The position numbers were made by a program, and so were the translations under genes. From Candidatus Binatia bacterium (lineage in GTDB: Bacteria > Desulfobacterota > Binatia > Bin18): a DNA stretch of 64,000 nucleotides. The stretch spans positions 4,902,501-4,966,500 of the forward strand of contig OX638322.1 of NCBI GenBank assembly GCA_951812575.1, written 5' to 3'. Positions 50,446 through 58,802 of this stretch are shown here, piece by piece. A model generated the notes under the pieces. That model did not search any database. It was given only the letters and a program-made list of their open reading frames with translations, and had not been told where the DNA came from. Positions within the stretch are counted from its first letter, which is position 1. Each line of letters begins with the position of its first letter.

Positions 50446-51366
50446 ATGCAGGTGTTGGCGCTCTATCATATGAAGGGCGGGGTAGGGAAAACGGCCGCCG
50501 CCGTCAATCTTGCCTACCTGGCGGCACAGTCTGGAGCCCGGACCCTCCTGTGCGACCTCGACCCTCAGGCTTCGGCCACCTATTACTTTCGTATCCAACC
50601 CAAGCTCAAAGCCAGGAAGAAAGTTTTTACACGTGGCGGAAAGCATCTTGAAAAGAGCATCAAGGCGACCGATTTTACGCACCTGGACCTGCTACCGGGC
50701 GCCTTGTCTCATCGCCATCTGACGGAGGTGTTTCAGCAAGCCAAACATCCGGCACGCTGCCTGCACCGCAGCCTGGCGACGCTTCGAGACGAATACCAGT
50801 ATGTGATCCTCGACTGTCCGTCCGGGGTGAGCCTGATGGCGCAAAACGTTTTCCACGCCGCAGATTACGTCCTGATTCCCGTTGTTCCCTCACCGCTGTC
50901 GGTCCATGCGTATCAGCAGCTCCGAACGTTTTACGCCAAACACGGCTACAATCCCCACAAACTCCGCACGTTTTTCTCCATGGTGGAGCGGCAAAAAAAG
51001 CTGCATCAGTCCGTCATGCAGGAGCTGACCGCTTCCCACCCCGAAGCCCTGCCGCAGGCCATCCCGTATCTGGTCGATGTCGAAAACATGGGCATCCACC
51101 GGGAGCCGGTTCTCGTCTCTGTTCCGCACTCCCGGGCATCCCAGGCGTATAAACAGCTGTGGACAGCAATGGAAGCGCTCCTCAATCAGTCTCACCCAGG
51201 CCCTCTACCCGCTCTTGCTGATCCTGATGGTCTTGCGGCCCGGCAATCTCAACCCGACCAGAACCGTTCAAGGGCGGAATCATCGGATCAATCGCCGCAA
51301 TCAACGTCCGAAACTCTTCCACAACCCGCTGTTGCAACTCCTGCCGCTCCGAAGTCAGCGAATTAA
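50446..51366 (+). CDS. ParA-family (Soj-like) P-loop ATPase
   Basis: A 306-residue deviant Walker ATPase. 'MQVLALYHMKGGVGKTAAAV' has the K-G-G-V-G-K-T loop with the signature lysine at 10. Walker A' is followed by the switch 'DLDPQASATYY', and 'YQYVILDCPSGVSLMAQNVF' and 'ADYVLIPVVPSPLSVHAYQQ' complete it. Residues after about 245 are low-complexity and Gln/Ser/Pro-rich, antisense to the CHAD gene's 3' end. No parB-like gene or parS-like repeat is near, so this is probably a cargo-positioning ParA. Its partner could be the convergent CHAD gene. Confidence 0.9.
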   Translation: MQVLALYHMKGGVGKTAAAVNLAYLAAQSGARTLLCDLDPQASATYYFRIQPKLKARKKVFTRGGKHLEKSIKATDFTHLDLLPGALSHRHLTEVFQQAKHPARCLHRSLATLRDEYQYVILDCPSGVSLMAQNVFHAADYVLIPVVPSPLSVHAYQQLRTFYAKHGYNPHKLRTFFSMVERQKKLHQSVMQELTASHPEALPQAIPYLVDVENMGIHREPVLVSVPHSRASQAYKQLWTAMEALLNQSHPGPLPALADPDGLAARQSQPDQNRSRAESSDQSPQSTSETLPQPAVATPAAPKSAN

Positions 51367-52789
51367 GCAGGATTCCCAGGGCGGGGCGCGTGCCATTTTC
51401 GTGAAAGGCAAAACCTCCGCTGGTCGTGCTGAACTGTTGGATCAGAACGCTCTGGACGCTGATGTCCTGTATCCGGCCCAAGGTCCGCTGGACACGCTTC
51501 AACTGCTTAAGCACATCTCGGACAGGGAGTTCGGGCAAGGCGGTAATAAAAAAATCCAGCAGATAGCGGAGTTTTTTGCATTCGATTCTCAACTCATGGA
51601 GCCGCTCGCTGCCGGCGTGTTGCAGGCTGTGCGGCTCTATTAAGGCGAGCGCCCGATATTTCTCGGCCACACGTTCGAGAACGAAGGCTTCGACGGTCGG
51701 GGTATGCGGAGCATCTTCCCCAGGCTGGCTCGCAAACGCCTTCCACTCTCGCATCACGGCCCGATACCGCTTGGTCTCAAATGTCTTCACCAGGGTCCGG
51801 TAGTGTTCTCTGCGTTCCTGCTGGAGAAAAGCGAAAAAAGGGTGGAGAGCGGACCGGTGGTCAGCCGGAATCCGCTGACGGTAGTCGTCCTGCACCAGGA
51901 GAAAGGCATCCAGGTCCCGCGCACCCCCGGTTGAGCGGCCGAGCTGGGCCAGAGCTTTACGAAATCTCCGTGTGGCTTTGGGAGGAAAAACTTCACACGT
52001 CTGTCCAAGCAGGGAGCGCGCCCGTCTGACGGCAACCCGAAAGTCGTGCAAATAGAGTGGGTCATCCCCCTGACGCAGGCCCCGCTCGTTGTAGCGCACC
52101 ATGGCCAGGAGTAAGCGTAAGAGGCGGCGCACCGCCCGCTCAACCGGGACCGCCGGCGGTAACGGCAAGGGGCGTTTGACCGAATATTTACCCGGGGAGC
52201 GCCCTGCTGTCGCCAACACTTCCTGGTTGACACTGCTGGTCGCCGGTATGAGGTCCTGTTCCTTGCACCACAGCACTAATCGTTGGGCCTCTCTCTGATA
52301 GCCTCTGAGCGGTTGGACCCAGATACGCGGCCGGAGGGTAAGCCCTTGATTTTTTTTCGCCACAGCGTGCTCTTCAATAATCAGGCGGACCGTTGTCTTC
52401 TGGCGCTGGTCGAGTATCCGTATCGGCAGAGTACGGGAGTGCAGGCTGAAGAGCCGGGTGAGCGGGAGATCGTCAATCAGCGTCACCAGGCGCTCTCGCA
52501 AACGGCCCCGCGGCAAATCCGTTGCCGTAGCGGGAAGGGCGGGACACCCCAGCTCTTCAAGCGGGAAGACGGCATCATACGACCGGAGAGCGAGCGTTTT
52601 CGCGCTCACACAGAGGGTCAGACGGTACAAGCTGAGTTGCCAGTCAGCCGTGTCGTACTGGGTCCGCCGCTCTACCTTGAGCGGCTCTCTGTAGATGGAG
52701 AATGTCTCTGCCAGGGCCTCAAGAAATTTTTTTCTGCTCCAGCGTCCTCTGGGAAGGAGTTGAGTATCGGTTATGTGTTCTCTTGGCAT
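51182..52789 (-). CDS. CHAD-domain protein with degenerate N-terminal CYTH-like region
   Basis: A 535-residue protein. From about residue 215 it is a CHAD domain: basic helices with 'YLHDFRVAVRRARSLLGQTC', 'RELRIECKKLRYLLDFFITA'-like conserved His/Arg/Lys ('HELRIECKKLRYLL'), and 'LGRIQDISVQSVLIQQF'. The basic residues form the polyphosphate-binding surface known for CHAD proteins. Residues 1-200 align poorly to CYTH but have the expected beta-strand pattern ('KVERRTQYDTADWQLSLYRL'). It is convergent with the ParA gene, overlapping it by 185 bases. Acts in the cytosol, probably at polyphosphate granules. Confidence 0.85.
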   Translation of the reverse strand: MPREHITDTQLLPRGRWSRKKFLEALAETFSIYREPLKVERRTQYDTADWQLSLYRLTLCVSAKTLALRSYDAVFPLEELGCPALPATATDLPRGRLRERLVTLIDDLPLTRLFSLHSRTLPIRILDQRQKTTVRLIIEEHAVAKKNQGLTLRPRIWVQPLRGYQREAQRLVLWCKEQDLIPATSSVNQEVLATAGRSPGKYSVKRPLPLPPAVPVERAVRRLLRLLLAMVRYNERGLRQGDDPLYLHDFRVAVRRARSLLGQTCEVFPPKATRRFRKALAQLGRSTGGARDLDAFLLVQDDYRQRIPADHRSALHPFFAFLQQERREHYRTLVKTFETKRYRAVMREWKAFASQPGEDAPHTPTVEAFVLERVAEKYRALALIEPHSLQHAGSERLHELRIECKKLRYLLDFFITALPELPVRDVLKQLKRVQRTLGRIQDISVQSVLIQQFSTTSGGFAFHENGTRPALGILLNSLTSERQELQQRVVEEFRTLIAAIDPMIPPLNGSGRVEIAGPQDHQDQQERVEGLGETD

Positions 52790-52905
52790 GCACTCAACGA
52801 GGGCACTCCAAGATTTTCGTCTGACCCCTGCCCTCGCGCCTGTACTTGTAGCGCAGCCTACATTGCTCCGACAATACCGGTCCCCCTCTCGTGGACTGTC
52901 CGCTG

Positions 52906-54732
52906 CTAATCGCCCAGCGGCGTACCGGCCCAGTTTTTGCCGATCACTGCTTCGACGGCAATCGGGACCTGACCCGCGACGATCTCTCGCATGGCCTCAA
53001 CCATATGGCTGGTCAGCCACGCCTGGGCGGCTTGTGCGTCGGCCAGCGGCGCTTCGACCAGAATTTCGTCGTGTACGCAGGCCACGGGCGTCGCCCTCGG
53101 TACTTGGTCGCGGTGTTCAAACAAGCGCGCCAGAGCCAGCTTGAGACCGTCTCCACCCGTGCCTTGTACTGGGATATTGAGGAGCACGTTAAAGTGCCGC
53201 ACCCCCAGAAAACGGCGGCCGGTGAGGGTGCGGGTTTCGAGGCCGCCCTGCTGATTCCTTACCTGCTCGGCCTGTTGTTTGGCCTGCTGATGCCAACGGG
53301 CGACGCCCTGATAAGTGAGAAAGAACGCGCGGTGGTATTGGGCCGCCTCCTGGTCGGACATGCGGACACCGTACTTTGCTTCCGCATCCTGTTTCAGGCC
53401 GTTCACCCCCATGCCGTACAGCAGGCCGAAATTGACGCTTTTAGCGAGCTGGCGGTGGTGCGGTTCGACCTGATTGAGCGGGATGTGCAGGATGCGCGAG
53501 GCGGTCAGGGCGTGCAGGTCGGTTTCCTCTCGAAAGGCTTGCAGCATGGTCGAGTCGTTGGCCAGGGCTGCGGCAATCCGCAGCTCGACCTGTGAATAGT
53601 CGGCCTTAATCAGAGCTCTTTCCGGTGCGGCGCAAAAGCAGGTGCGAAAGGCGCGCGCCTTCGGGATTTGTTGGATGTTCGGACCGCCGCAACTCATACG
53701 ACCGGTGGCCGTCCCGTTCTGAAAATACACCGGATACACCCGGCCCGAGTCCGTATCGAAAAACGAGTCGATCACACTCCGGCCATAGGTACTGACCCGT
53801 TTGGCGACCTCTTTATGGCTGACCAGCAACTCGGCAATGGGATGGTCGATTTTCTTGAGCGTGGCGGAGCGGGCATTGGGCAGCTCGATGCCGAGGGTCT
53901 GGAACAGGGCCTTGATTTGCTGCGATGACGCCCAGTTGATGCTCATGCCGACATCCCGGGCGTAGGTATGCAGTTGATGGCTGAGCGATTCGAGTTGGGC
54001 CTCATCTTCCAGCGTCCGCGCCAGCCATCCTTGAGCGTCAAAGGCGATGCCGGCGAGTTCCAGCCAGGCCAGCGCCTTGACGCAGCGAAACTCAATCTCC
54101 GCCGCCCGTTCCAGGCCAGCCTCGGCCAGGGCCGGCCGCAACCGGTCGTACAGCGACCACAGCACACCCACATCACGGGCGGCATATTCACACTGGGCAG
54201 GACTGAGTTCTCCCGACCAGTCGGCGGTTTGCAGGTGTTTGGGGAGAGCCCGACCCAATTCCTGTTCCACTACCTCTTCGAGACTATGGCGGACGCGCAG
54301 CCCGGCTTTGAGTACTTGGCTGGCTAGCATGGTGTCAAAAACGCTAGCGGGCCAGGGACAGCCGGCGGAGACGAGAAATTTCAGATCAAACTTGGCATTG
54401 TGGAACAGCCAGCGGCGCGGCGTACTGAACAGAGGGAAGAGCGCTTCGATGGGGATATGGCGTACATCAAACAGATAGGCGTGGTCCGGTGTCGCGATCT
54501 GGATGAGCCGCAGCGCGTCTTTCCGAAAGTCGAGCCCGGTTGTTTCGGTATCGCAGGATAAGACGGGCGCGGCATGCAGGCCGGGCAGTACGCGCTCAAG
54601 CTGAACGGGTTTTGTCACCAGTGTATACTCAGGCGTTTCACACGCGGGCAGGGCCTCGGACGGAGCCGCATGATCTGCCTGAGAGCCCATCTCTTCCGGG
54701 AAGAGAACGCCTTGTTCGTATGGCTGTACCAT
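52906..54732 (-). CDS. Family A DNA polymerase with 3'-5' exonuclease domain but no 5' nuclease
   Basis: A 608-residue Klenow-like protein. The proofreading site has Asp61 and Glu63 in 'LSCDTETTGLDFRKD', 'FHNAKFDLKFL' and 'YAARDVGVLWSLY'. The polymerase has motif A with Asp378 in 'IKADYSQVELRIAAALA', motif B 'RQLAKSVNFGLLYGMGVNGL' (Lys and Tyr intact) and motif C with Asp555 in 'VACVHDEILVEAPL'. The FEN-type 5' nuclease of cellular PolA is absent. Phage polymerases and some bacterial accessory PolA proteins share this layout. It may be a repair polymerase or phage-derived. Confidence 0.93.
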   Translation of the reverse strand: MVQPYEQGVLFPEEMGSQADHAAPSEALPACETPEYTLVTKPVQLERVLPGLHAAPVLSCDTETTGLDFRKDALRLIQIATPDHAYLFDVRHIPIEALFPLFSTPRRWLFHNAKFDLKFLVSAGCPWPASVFDTMLASQVLKAGLRVRHSLEEVVEQELGRALPKHLQTADWSGELSPAQCEYAARDVGVLWSLYDRLRPALAEAGLERAAEIEFRCVKALAWLELAGIAFDAQGWLARTLEDEAQLESLSHQLHTYARDVGMSINWASSQQIKALFQTLGIELPNARSATLKKIDHPIAELLVSHKEVAKRVSTYGRSVIDSFFDTDSGRVYPVYFQNGTATGRMSCGGPNIQQIPKARAFRTCFCAAPERALIKADYSQVELRIAAALANDSTMLQAFREETDLHALTASRILHIPLNQVEPHHRQLAKSVNFGLLYGMGVNGLKQDAEAKYGVRMSDQEAAQYHRAFFLTYQGVARWHQQAKQQAEQVRNQQGGLETRTLTGRRFLGVRHFNVLLNIPVQGTGGDGLKLALARLFEHRDQVPRATPVACVHDEILVEAPLADAQAAQAWLTSHMVEAMREIVAGQVPIAVEAVIGKNWAGTPLGD

Positions 54733-54798
54733 GCTTCGTCTTACTGAAAGAGAGGTTGGCTCTCGCCCTTCAGAGTCTCGCGAGACACAGAGTTGTTG

Positions 54799-55434
54799 CT
54801 ATCCCTGCTCGTTGGCTTCGGCCTCGTGCCGTCCGGCTTTGGGTGCTGTACAGACGGCGGAACGTTCACCCCCAGACAGCCCCAGGCACACCCAGCGGTA
54901 CTCGGTGGTGGTATCCATTGTCCCGAACGACACGTCATCATCAAAATGGATCCCAGCTACACAGCCATCCCGAGTGCTCCCGCATTCTCCGTCTATCTGC
55001 GCCAGACACGTCGGGGAGTTCACCCCGTAGATGTCTTCACACTCGGACCCGCACGCGGTGATGTCTGCTGCCGCCGTACTAGAGCGGACGAATTCGGTGA
55101 TCTCAAAGACCCCATCGCTGTGGGACTCCCCTTCATAGGCGGTATAGCGTCCTCGGAGTTCTACAAAGAGTTCCCCGTACTTCGTCAATTGTCCCCCCGC
55201 CCTTGCACTGGCATACGCCTGCGCGAGGGCGGTGAAGGCCGCGCCAGTGGGTGCCACGTCCCACACTCCGGCATCTGCACCGCACGGTGTCAATATTTTT
55301 TCGTATTCCCTCATTTCAGGAGGGTAGCTAATGTAGAAGCCCGTCACGGTGACGATCTCACTGTCTTGCGCACCTACAAGCTCACAGGGCAGCACCAACA
55401 GCAGCAGAGCGACGTAGAGTGGATTCAATCGCAT
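54799..55434 (-). CDS. Secreted cysteine-rich protein of unknown family
   Basis: A 211-residue protein with a signal peptide ('MRLNPLYVALLLLVLPCEL', cleavage probably after 'LVGA'). It is followed by at least eight cysteines, several in short-spaced pairs ('ADITACGSECEDIYGVNSPT', 'CLAQIDGECGSTRDGC', 'WVCLGLSGGERSAVC'). Disulfides in the periplasm or outside the cell are likely. I do not recognise the family. ATG 55434 gives a clean signal; the frame is open upstream to 55515. Confidence 0.68.
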   Translation of the reverse strand: MRLNPLYVALLLLVLPCELVGAQDSEIVTVTGFYISYPPEMREYEKILTPCGADAGVWDVAPTGAAFTALAQAYASARAGGQLTKYGELFVELRGRYTAYEGESHSDGVFEITEFVRSSTAAADITACGSECEDIYGVNSPTCLAQIDGECGSTRDGCVAGIHFDDDVSFGTMDTTTEYRWVCLGLSGGERSAVCTAPKAGRHEAEANEQG

Positions 55435-55501
55435 ATCTTCATCTCGGGGCGTTGGATATTGAAACAGCTTCACCGACCGGTTCTGTCGATGCAAGCCGAC
55501 A

Positions 55502-56653
55502 TCAGAATATATCACCCCGCTCCAGACTGTGGCAAAACTCAGCCGCGGGCAAAATACGGATGCCGTCGTCGGTCAGACGACTCTTGGGTTCCAGGCAGAC
55601 GACGATCCGCTCTCCGACCTGAGGTTGGTCTTGGACCAGGCGACGCAGACCGCGCAGATGGTCGTCCGTGATTCTGCGGCTCGCCTTTGCCTCGATAGCA
55701 ACCTGCATATCGTTAATAATGAAATCCACCTCAATCCCGCTGGCCAAGCGCCAATAGCTCAGCGTCGCAAATGCCTCGGTATAGGCATTATGGGCGCTCA
55801 ACTCGTGGAAGACCCAATTCTCAAAAGCCTTTCCATACAGCTCTGACCCTGGTTGTACGCTGCCACGTCGCGCCAGGTAGTTCACCACACCAACATCGGA
55901 AAAGTAAAATTTGGGTGCGCCGATGAGGCGGCGTTTCGGTCGCTTTTTATACGCCGGCAGCCAGCGCCCCAGCAGCGTGTCTTCAAGGATGTGGAAATAG
56001 CCTCTAATCGTGTGGCTGGAGACGCCACAGTCACGGGCTATGGTCGAAAAATTGACGAGTTCGGCATCCGACAGCGCGGCGATATTCAGAAACTCGGAAA
56101 AGACGGGCAGATTCCGCACCAGTCCCTCGGCCGCCACTTCTTCTTTCAGATAGTCGGCAACATAGCTGTTCAAGAGGCGCTGCGGACGGTCCGACTCATA
56201 CATCCGAGGCAGATAGCCGTGGTTCAGCAACCGGTCGAGGACGTAAGTCGGACCGATTTCTCGCACGGTGAGACCGAAGAGTTCATAACGAATAGCCCGG
56301 CCGCCGAGCAGGTTGGCCTGGCCGCGTTTCACCTTGCGGGCGCTTGAGCCGCACAGGGCAAAATGAAACGCCCGATTCTCGTGTAGCCAGTGCACTTCGT
56401 CGAGGAGTTGGGGGACTTTTTGCACTTCATCAATAACGATGTGACGCCCGACAGGCGCGCGCTCCGCTAATTCCGCGCGTAAAAGCTCGGGATTCTGAAC
56501 ATAGCGACGATACTCCTCAGCCTTCAGCAGATCGATCCAGACGGCATCTGGATAGGCGTGCTTCAACAGGGTCGTCTTGCCCGTCTGACGCGGCCCCCAC
56601 AGGAAAAAAGTCTCCGTCCCGGGCGCTGGAAGATTCAGTGATCGTGAGAACAT
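55502..56653 (-). CDS. AAA-type ATPase with C-terminal DUF4143 (PD-(D/E)xK) domain
   Basis: A 383-residue protein. Walker A 'GPRQTGKTTLLKH' begins at residue 20, Walker B is 'RHIVIDEVQKVPQLLDEVHW', and 'LCGSSARKVKRGQANLLGGR' follows (AAA_14 type). A winged-helix-like segment ('DCGVSSHTIRGYFHILEDTL') precedes the nuclease-like end: 'SGIEVDFIINDMQVAIEAKA' has the D-x(n)-E-x-K pattern. Function of this class is unclear; mobile-element and defence contexts are common. ATG 56653 is directly preceded by a perfect 32-bp palindrome. Confidence 0.9.
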   Translation of the reverse strand: MFSRSLNLPAPGTETFFLWGPRQTGKTTLLKHAYPDAVWIDLLKAEEYRRYVQNPELLRAELAERAPVGRHIVIDEVQKVPQLLDEVHWLHENRAFHFALCGSSARKVKRGQANLLGGRAIRYELFGLTVREIGPTYVLDRLLNHGYLPRMYESDRPQRLLNSYVADYLKEEVAAEGLVRNLPVFSEFLNIAALSDAELVNFSTIARDCGVSSHTIRGYFHILEDTLLGRWLPAYKKRPKRRLIGAPKFYFSDVGVVNYLARRGSVQPGSELYGKAFENWVFHELSAHNAYTEAFATLSYWRLASGIEVDFIINDMQVAIEAKASRRITDDHLRGLRRLVQDQPQVGERIVVCLEPKSRLTDDGIRILPAAEFCHSLERGDIF

Positions 56654-56685
56654 ATACTTCAAATTATCATGATAATTTGAAGTAT
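56654..56685. promoter_or_regulatory. Perfect 32-bp AT-rich palindrome upstream of the AAA/DUF4143 ATPase
   Basis: The arm 'atacttcaaattatca' (56654-56669) is directly followed by its exact reverse complement. It ends right at the minus-strand ATG at 56653, so it covers the place of ribosome site and untranslated leader. In a GC-rich genome this AT-rich symmetrical site looks like an operator or attachment-type site. Confidence 0.7.
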
Positions 56686-56784
56686 CAATTCACTTTAACA
56701 GCCCGACAATAATTCTGCCAGAAATTATGTTAGAGTAGGGTTTGGAAACCGGAGACCCAAAAAGGAGAACAGAAGCATATCCGC

Positions 56785-57564
56785 ATGAGTGATTCCAATC
56801 TTATTACTTCTGAACGCTTTGACGCCGTGCTGTTTGATCTGGACGGCGTGCTGACGGCTACGGCAAAAATTCATGCCGCCTGCTGGAAACAAATGTTTGA
56901 CCGCTTTCTGCGCCAGTACGCAGAAATACACAATCTGTCCTTCCAGCCTTTCGACATTCAGACTGATTACAATTTACACGTGGACGGGAAAGCCCTGGAC
57001 GACGGCGTGCGAAGCTTTCTCGAATCCCGCCATATCGAATTGCCAGACGGAAGCCCGGATGCGCCTCCCGATTGGGAGACTGTTCACGGCTTAGGCACCC
57101 AAAAAGACACCTTAGTGAATCAGGTCATTGCCTCGGACGGCGTGGAGGCCTTCCCTGGCAGCATGGCCTTTGCCACCCATGTCCGGCAAATGGGACTGAA
57201 AACCGCGGTCGTCACCCCCAGCGCGAACTGCACCCTCGTACTCAGATCAGCCGGAATTACACACCTCTTTGATCTCCGGGTTGATAGAGATGTCGCCGCC
57301 CAGGAACAGTTGGCCGGCAAACCCGCCCCCGATATGTTTCTGGCAGCGGCAGAGAAACTGAACGTTTTGCCGGCTCGGGCCGTGGTGATTGAGGACGCTA
57401 TCTCAGGCGTGCAGTCGGGTCGCGCCGGGAATTTTGGTCTGGTGATTGGCGTTGATCGCCGCGGACACGGCGACCTGCTCAAAGAAAATGGGGCCGACAT
57501 CGTGGTGAAAGACGTGGGCGACCTGCTCAGTCCTGCTGCACACAACCCATCTCGGTACTCCTGA
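56785..57564 (+). CDS. HAD-superfamily phosphatase (beta-phosphoglucomutase type)
   Basis: A 259-residue HAD subfamily I hydrolase. The nucleophile Asp18 and acid/base Asp20 are in 'DAVLFDLDGVLTATAKIHAA', motif II in 'KTAVVTPSANC', motif III Lys in 'QLAGKPAPDMFLAAAEKLNV' and motif IV in 'RAVVIEDAISGVQSGRAGNF'. The cap insertion fits phosphosugar phosphatases. The 3' end overlaps the convergent metallophosphoesterase gene by 38 bases. Confidence 0.92.
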   Translation: MSDSNLITSERFDAVLFDLDGVLTATAKIHAACWKQMFDRFLRQYAEIHNLSFQPFDIQTDYNLHVDGKALDDGVRSFLESRHIELPDGSPDAPPDWETVHGLGTQKDTLVNQVIASDGVEAFPGSMAFATHVRQMGLKTAVVTPSANCTLVLRSAGITHLFDLRVDRDVAAQEQLAGKPAPDMFLAAAEKLNVLPARAVVIEDAISGVQSGRAGNFGLVIGVDRRGHGDLLKENGADIVVKDVGDLLSPAAHNPSRYS

Positions 57565-58777
57565 AGTGGCACGGCTGGGGCCGCCCTGCTACGTCGCGTG
57601 GAGTAACTGTCCAACCCGCCTTTCCCCGCTCCAGAGTCACATAGCCAAAGCCGGTCAGCGTTTCTGCGTGGGAGACCGTTCGGTCGGCTATGTCGAGTCC
57701 GACCAGTTCGGTGGCAAGGGGAGGGTCGAGTAACGCTCCGCCATTCCCAACCACGAACTGATGCGGCTTTCCCTGCGTAAAGGCCAGGAACTCGGTCGTG
57801 TGGAGATGACCCGACAGGACCAATTCGACGCCGTCGGGCCATTGCTGCCGAACTGCGGCCTGAAGGGTCGGGTTTGTTCGGAAGAGCACGTCTCTGCCCT
57901 GCGCCTGTCCCCGTTCACCGAAGGCCCAGAACGGCTTGTGAGACAGCAGCCAGGCCGGACGGTGTTCGGCCAATGCCGCCAACTGAGCAGCGAAATGGGC
58001 GACCGTCTCAGGCACGGCCCGCAGGTCATGCGCGGTCGTGGTATCCAGCACGAACAGCGTGCGCTCGCCTATGGGCACGCTATAGGGCTCAGTCTCGTCG
58101 GTACATTCCTTTGGTAAAGGCCGGGGGTCAAGCAGGCGAAACCAGGCATTGCCCGTCCGCTGACAGGCCTCATGATTACCCCGGACAAATACCCACGGTG
58201 CCGTGCTGAGTAAGGGTTTAGCCGGCGCGAAGAAGTCGGCCTGGGCGGCCGCCCAAGTATCTCCCCATGGATTGCCGACACAAGCAGGGTTGCCCATCGG
58301 ACAGGGCGAATCGCGGTAAAAGTAATCCCCCACGTGGAGCACCAAGTCGGGCTGCCAGGCCGCGGCACTCTGGGCGATACGCGCAAAGGGCCAGGCATGC
58401 GGATCGTGACACGCCTGGACCAGGGTGTTTTTCATCCGACATCCGGTGTCACCCAAGACGACGATCTTTTCTGGAGCCCGCGACAAGAGAGGTAGCCGGC
58501 GGTCGTTCAACGTGACGCTGACAGCATCGGGCGGCAACGCAGCCTCACAGACCAGGACCGGAAAGTCCGGTCGGGATGGCTGCGCACGTATGCGTAATGG
58601 GAAGCGCTCGGCGTTTACTTGTACCACCGGACAGGCCGTCGAGGTTGACACCACACGTAGGATCACCTGACCACCCGGCCCAAGGGCAGTCCACGCCAGG
58701 GGAGGCGCCGCTATCGCGGAAACACCCAAGAGATGCAGCACACAGGTGGCCAGCAGAATACGCTGTAAGCAAGACAT
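57527..58777 (-). CDS. Secreted calcineurin-like metallophosphoesterase
   Basis: A 416-residue periplasmic or outer-membrane-associated phosphoesterase. Signal peptide 'LLATCVLHLLGVSAIAA'. The metal-binding motifs are GD in 'IVVLGDTGCRMKNTLVQ', GDxxY in 'DLVLHVGDYFYRDSPCP', GNHE in 'WVFVRGNHEACQRTGN' and GHxH in 'VELVLSGHLHTTEFLAF'. Substrate could be a phosphoester or nucleotide. It is convergent with the HAD gene. Confidence 0.92.
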   Translation of the reverse strand: MSCLQRILLATCVLHLLGVSAIAAPPLAWTALGPGGQVILRVVSTSTACPVVQVNAERFPLRIRAQPSRPDFPVLVCEAALPPDAVSVTLNDRRLPLLSRAPEKIVVLGDTGCRMKNTLVQACHDPHAWPFARIAQSAAAWQPDLVLHVGDYFYRDSPCPMGNPACVGNPWGDTWAAAQADFFAPAKPLLSTAPWVFVRGNHEACQRTGNAWFRLLDPRPLPKECTDETEPYSVPIGERTLFVLDTTTAHDLRAVPETVAHFAAQLAALAEHRPAWLLSHKPFWAFGERGQAQGRDVLFRTNPTLQAAVRQQWPDGVELVLSGHLHTTEFLAFTQGKPHQFVVGNGGALLDPPLATELVGLDIADRTVSHAETLTGFGYVTLERGKAGWTVTPRDVAGRPQPCHFRSTEMGCVQQD

Positions 58778-58802
58778 AATACAGAAGTTTTTCGTTCGAG
58801 AC

